NCBI GenBank assembly: GCA_002338255.1
Contig: DDHX01000049.1
Span: 15,435-21,217, forward strand
Reading direction: 5' to 3'
DNA: 5,783 nucleotides
Origin: Ruminococcaceae bacterium UBA1865
GTDB lineage: Bacteria > Bacillota > Clostridia > Oscillospirales > Acutalibacteraceae
The notes below the pieces were generated by a model that saw only the letters and a list, made by a program, of their open reading frames with translations, did no database searches and had not been told where the DNA came from. A program made the translations under genes and the position numbers. How positions within the stretch are numbered: the first letter of the stretch is position 1; each line of letters opens with the position of its first letter. Below are positions 3,394 to 5,783 of the stretch, piece by piece.

Positions 3394-5783
3394 CTATATC
3401 TGATTTTGTTTACCCCTAAAGTCAAGAGACGACATTCTTTTTCCCTTCAAGTTATTTAAGTCTTTTGCTATTACCTTGGCATGAGATATTTTATTGCCAA
3501 TCGTCAGTAATTTTTCATTTAGATCTATTGTAACCTCATCAGATTCCTCTTGAACAGGTTGAATGTTACTCGCCGTATCTGCTGACATTTCAACATTCAG
3601 CTGATTAAGTCGCTCCATTTTAGAATTTAGTACCGTATCCTGCGGGAATGGCCGGTTTACCTCCTTTTCTGAAGTTTGTACCTGTTGATGGATTGTTTCA
3701 AGGTGGTCACGTTCCTTTGCAAGGCGGGTCGGAATAGAGTCCAGGGTGTTGTTGATTCGAGTGACATTGCCTAAAGGATCATTCCAAAGTTCTGTAGTGT
3801 GGCTCATCTGATACTTCATGATTACAGTGAACTTTCTGTTAAACGAGTCAATGGAAAGCTGCATAGGAAATCCTCGATATTCACCTACATCAAGTATTTC
3901 ACCGGGGTTGGTCATTTGTTTGCATGCTTCGATTAATGCGGCACCTGCATCTTTCTTTTCTGCATAAGTTTTACCCATAACCACCATAGAGAAGCTATCT
4001 GACACATTCGGAGTATTCTCTGTAAGGTGCTTTAAATCAGCTTCAAGTGCTGAAATTTGTTCTTGAGTGCTCTGTATTTGGTTCGGAAAATGCTTCAGGA
4101 GGTTATCCTCTAATTGATAATGCTGATTAGTGTAATCTGCCTTCAGCATTTTTAGTTTTGCTACTTGAATGTCTAAATCCATCTTCTCCTTGATGCGCGG
4201 ATCACCGGTGGCAAGCGCTTTTACCTCTGCATAGGACAATGCTGTTGCATCCACATCCTCGCAGCTCCTGGCGGGTGATTTGCCGGTGACGACCTGACCA
4301 ATGAATTTTTGCTTGTTTTCAATCAATGCCCATGAATAGGCATCAAATGTACCCTCTGTGACATACCGGAATATCTTCACCGTCTTGTTCCGGTTTCCCT
4401 GGCGGATTGCGCGGCCCTCACGCTGTTCGATGTCACGGGGCTTCCATGGCACACTCAAGTGGTGTAAGGCGGTCACATAGTCCTGTACGTTGGTTCCGGC
4501 ACCCATTTTGGAGGTAGAACCAAGCAGGATACGAACCTGTCCGTTCCGCACTTTTGCAAAAAGCTGGCTTTTATGTATTTCCGTCTTAGCTTCGTGGATA
4601 AAGGCAATCTGTTCAGCAGGGACGCCTAAATTCAAAAGTTTCCGGCGGATATCGTAATAGACGTTAAATTTGACTTCCATCAATGTGCCGGACATGGTTG
4701 CAACACCATCGACCATTTCCATCTTTACTACGCCTTTTGGGGTAGACTGGTCACAGAACACTAACTGAGTGCCATGTTCCTCCGCGGTGTTTTTCCAAAC
4801 ATTAAGAATATTGGTGATGCAGGCGTTCAGCTTACTGTTGGGGTCATCCGGTAAAAGCTCGTTATAAAGCCGTTGGTCGAGGGCAAGATTGCGTCCATCG
4901 TTGGTAATTTTAAGCATGTTGTCTTCGTAAGGTTCGACGAGGCTTCTTCGTACTTTATCAGCCCGATCTGCAAAGCTTTGAACGCCTTCTTTCTGAAATT
5001 CACTGGGTTTTATAACAATTGTGATATATTCCGGTGTCGGCGTGGGAAGGTGGAGCATGTCGGCAGTTTGGATATCCGCTGCTTCTTTCCATATACTCAT
5101 TAGCTCTGGCAAATTGAAAAAACGGGCAAACCGTGTTTTTGCACGGAATCCCGTTCCTTCCGGAGCCAATTCAATTGCTGTTACTTTTTCACCAAATTCC
5201 GCAGCCCACGAATCAAAATGTTCTAAGCCCAACTCCTGCAGCGTGGAATACTGTAAATAGCGCATCATGGTGTAAAGCTCGGTCATGCTGTTTGATACCG
5301 GTGTGCCGGTGGCGAAAGTGACGCCACGTCCATCGGTTAGCTCATCCATGTACCGGCATTTGGTAAACATATCACTTGATTTCTGTGCTTCAGTTTGCCC
5401 GATGCCCGCCACATTGCGCATCTTGGTGTATAAAAATAGATTTTTAAAACTATCTGCTTCATCCACAAACAGCCGGTCAACACCCAACTGCTCGAATGTA
5501 ACTACATCATCCTTTCGAGTGCTGTCATTCAGCTTTTCCAAACGTGCCTGTAGGGACTTCTTTGTTTTCTCCATCTGCTTAATTGTGTACTTCTCACCAT
5601 TTTTGTCTTTTGCCTGCTTGATTTCAAGAGTGATTTCAAATATTTGACCATGGATTGTTTGCGCTTGGCGTTCCTGCGAAACCGGTATTTTTTCAAATTG
5701 GGAATGGCCGATAATAACCGCATCATAATCTCCGGTGGCGATACGGGCACAGAACTTTTTTCTATTCTGAGGTTCAAAGTCTT
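3394..5783 (-). CDS. giant SNF2/SF2-type helicase protein (LtrC-like), C-terminal part, cut by window edge
   Basis: This frame is open from the right edge (first full codon at 5781) to TAG 3394, giving 795 visible residues. The ATG at 5574 is internal, because related-looking sequence (ARIATGDYDAVIIGHSQFEK) continues upstream of it. Helicase motifs appear in order: motif II LFVDEAD (104-110), motif III FATGTP (156-161), a motif IV-like LVFCDQS (340-346), motif V SKMGAGTNVQ (424-433), and motif VI QREGRAIRQGN (453-463) with R457 and R460. The ATP-binding Walker A motif must lie upstream, off the window. Residues about 480-795 are a charged tail with a predicted coiled coil at about 510-560. 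Comparable proteins of Firmicute conjugative elements exceed 2000 residues and often carry an N-terminal DNA methylase domain; that part is not visible here. Role inferred: remodelling, protecting or modifying transferred DNA. Confidence 0.9.
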   Translation of the reverse strand, partial: DFEPQNRKKFCARIATGDYDAVIIGHSQFEKIPVSQERQAQTIHGQIFEITLEIKQAKDKNGEKYTIKQMEKTKKSLQARLEKLNDSTRKDDVVTFEQLGVDRLFVDEADSFKNLFLYTKMRNVAGIGQTEAQKSSDMFTKCRYMDELTDGRGVTFATGTPVSNSMTELYTMMRYLQYSTLQELGLEHFDSWAAEFGEKVTAIELAPEGTGFRAKTRFARFFNLPELMSIWKEAADIQTADMLHLPTPTPEYITIVIKPSEFQKEGVQSFADRADKVRRSLVEPYEDNMLKITNDGRNLALDQRLYNELLPDDPNSKLNACITNILNVWKNTAEEHGTQLVFCDQSTPKGVVKMEMVDGVATMSGTLMEVKFNVYYDIRRKLLNLGVPAEQIAFIHEAKTEIHKSQLFAKVRNGQVRILLGSTSKMGAGTNVQDYVTALHHLSVPWKPRDIEQREGRAIRQGNRNKTVKIFRYVTEGTFDAYSWALIENKQKFIGQVVTGKSPARSCEDVDATALSYAEVKALATGDPRIKEKMDLDIQVAKLKMLKADYTNQHYQLEDNLLKHFPNQIQSTQEQISALEADLKHLTENTPNVSDSFSMVVMGKTYAEKKDAGAALIEACKQMTNPGEILDVGEYRGFPMQLSIDSFNRKFTVIMKYQMSHTTELWNDPLGNVTRINNTLDSIPTRLAKERDHLETIHQQVQTSEKEVNRPFPQDTVLNSKMERLNQLNVEMSADTASNIQPVQEESDEVTIDLNEKLLTIGNKISHAKVIAKDLNNLKGKRMSSLDFRGKQNQI

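Noticed and set aside
3394..3425. Frameshift or truncation at the end of the helicase gene
   Set aside because: The frame ends in a normal TAG shortly before a gene with its own ribosome site, and nothing downstream continues the helicase sequence in another frame.
5529..5777. Separate small minus-strand gene upstream of the helicase frame
   Set aside because: The helicase frame itself stays open to the window edge and encodes family-like sequence there, so this is an out-of-frame shadow, not a gene before an ATG at 5574.

Overview
This window is part of a mobile genetic element, most likely an integrative conjugative or mobilizable element of a low-to-moderate GC Firmicute (gut Clostridia type). 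The evidence is the gene set: a MobA/VirD2-like relaxase, a MobC-type accessory protein, an ArdC-like protein, an element-borne SSB, and the C-terminal part of a giant SNF2-type helicase. The A-rich Shine-Dalgarno (SD) sequences and TTG starts also fit. The set resembles conjugative elements of the Tn1549 type; that resemblance is from memory, not a database match. I see no integrase, resistance gene, rRNA, tRNA, CRISPR array or insertion sequence.

All genes are on the minus strand, so transcription runs from the right edge to the left. In that order: (1) 5783-3394, the C-terminal 795 residues of an SF2/SNF2-like helicase whose N-terminus lies outside the window; (2) 3330-3028, an unrecognised 100-residue hydrophilic protein; (3) 3015-2989, an RNA hairpin followed by a U-rich stretch; (4) 2964-2608, a single-stranded DNA-binding protein without the usual acidic tail tip; (5) 2567-1581, an ArdC-like protein with an HEFAH zinc-protease motif and a coiled-coil tail; (6) 1603-1436, an unrecognised protein of about 55 residues overlapping the end of the previous gene; (7) about 1435-1261, a noncoding stretch dense in inverted and direct repeats, the best candidate for the origin of transfer (oriT); (8) 1241-921, MobC; (9) 948-1, the N-terminal 316 residues of the relaxase, cut by the left edge.

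The genes make sense as a DNA-processing and establishment module. MobC and the relaxase would assemble on the adjacent oriT and nick one strand. SSB would coat single-stranded DNA. The ArdC-like protein, and probably the giant helicase protein, would protect or process the incoming DNA in the recipient. Close spacing, overlaps and an SD before nearly every gene suggest one or two polycistronic transcripts. The hairpin before ssb and the repeat region before mobC are the two visible places where expression could be separated. The parts I cannot explain are the 100-residue and 55-residue proteins.
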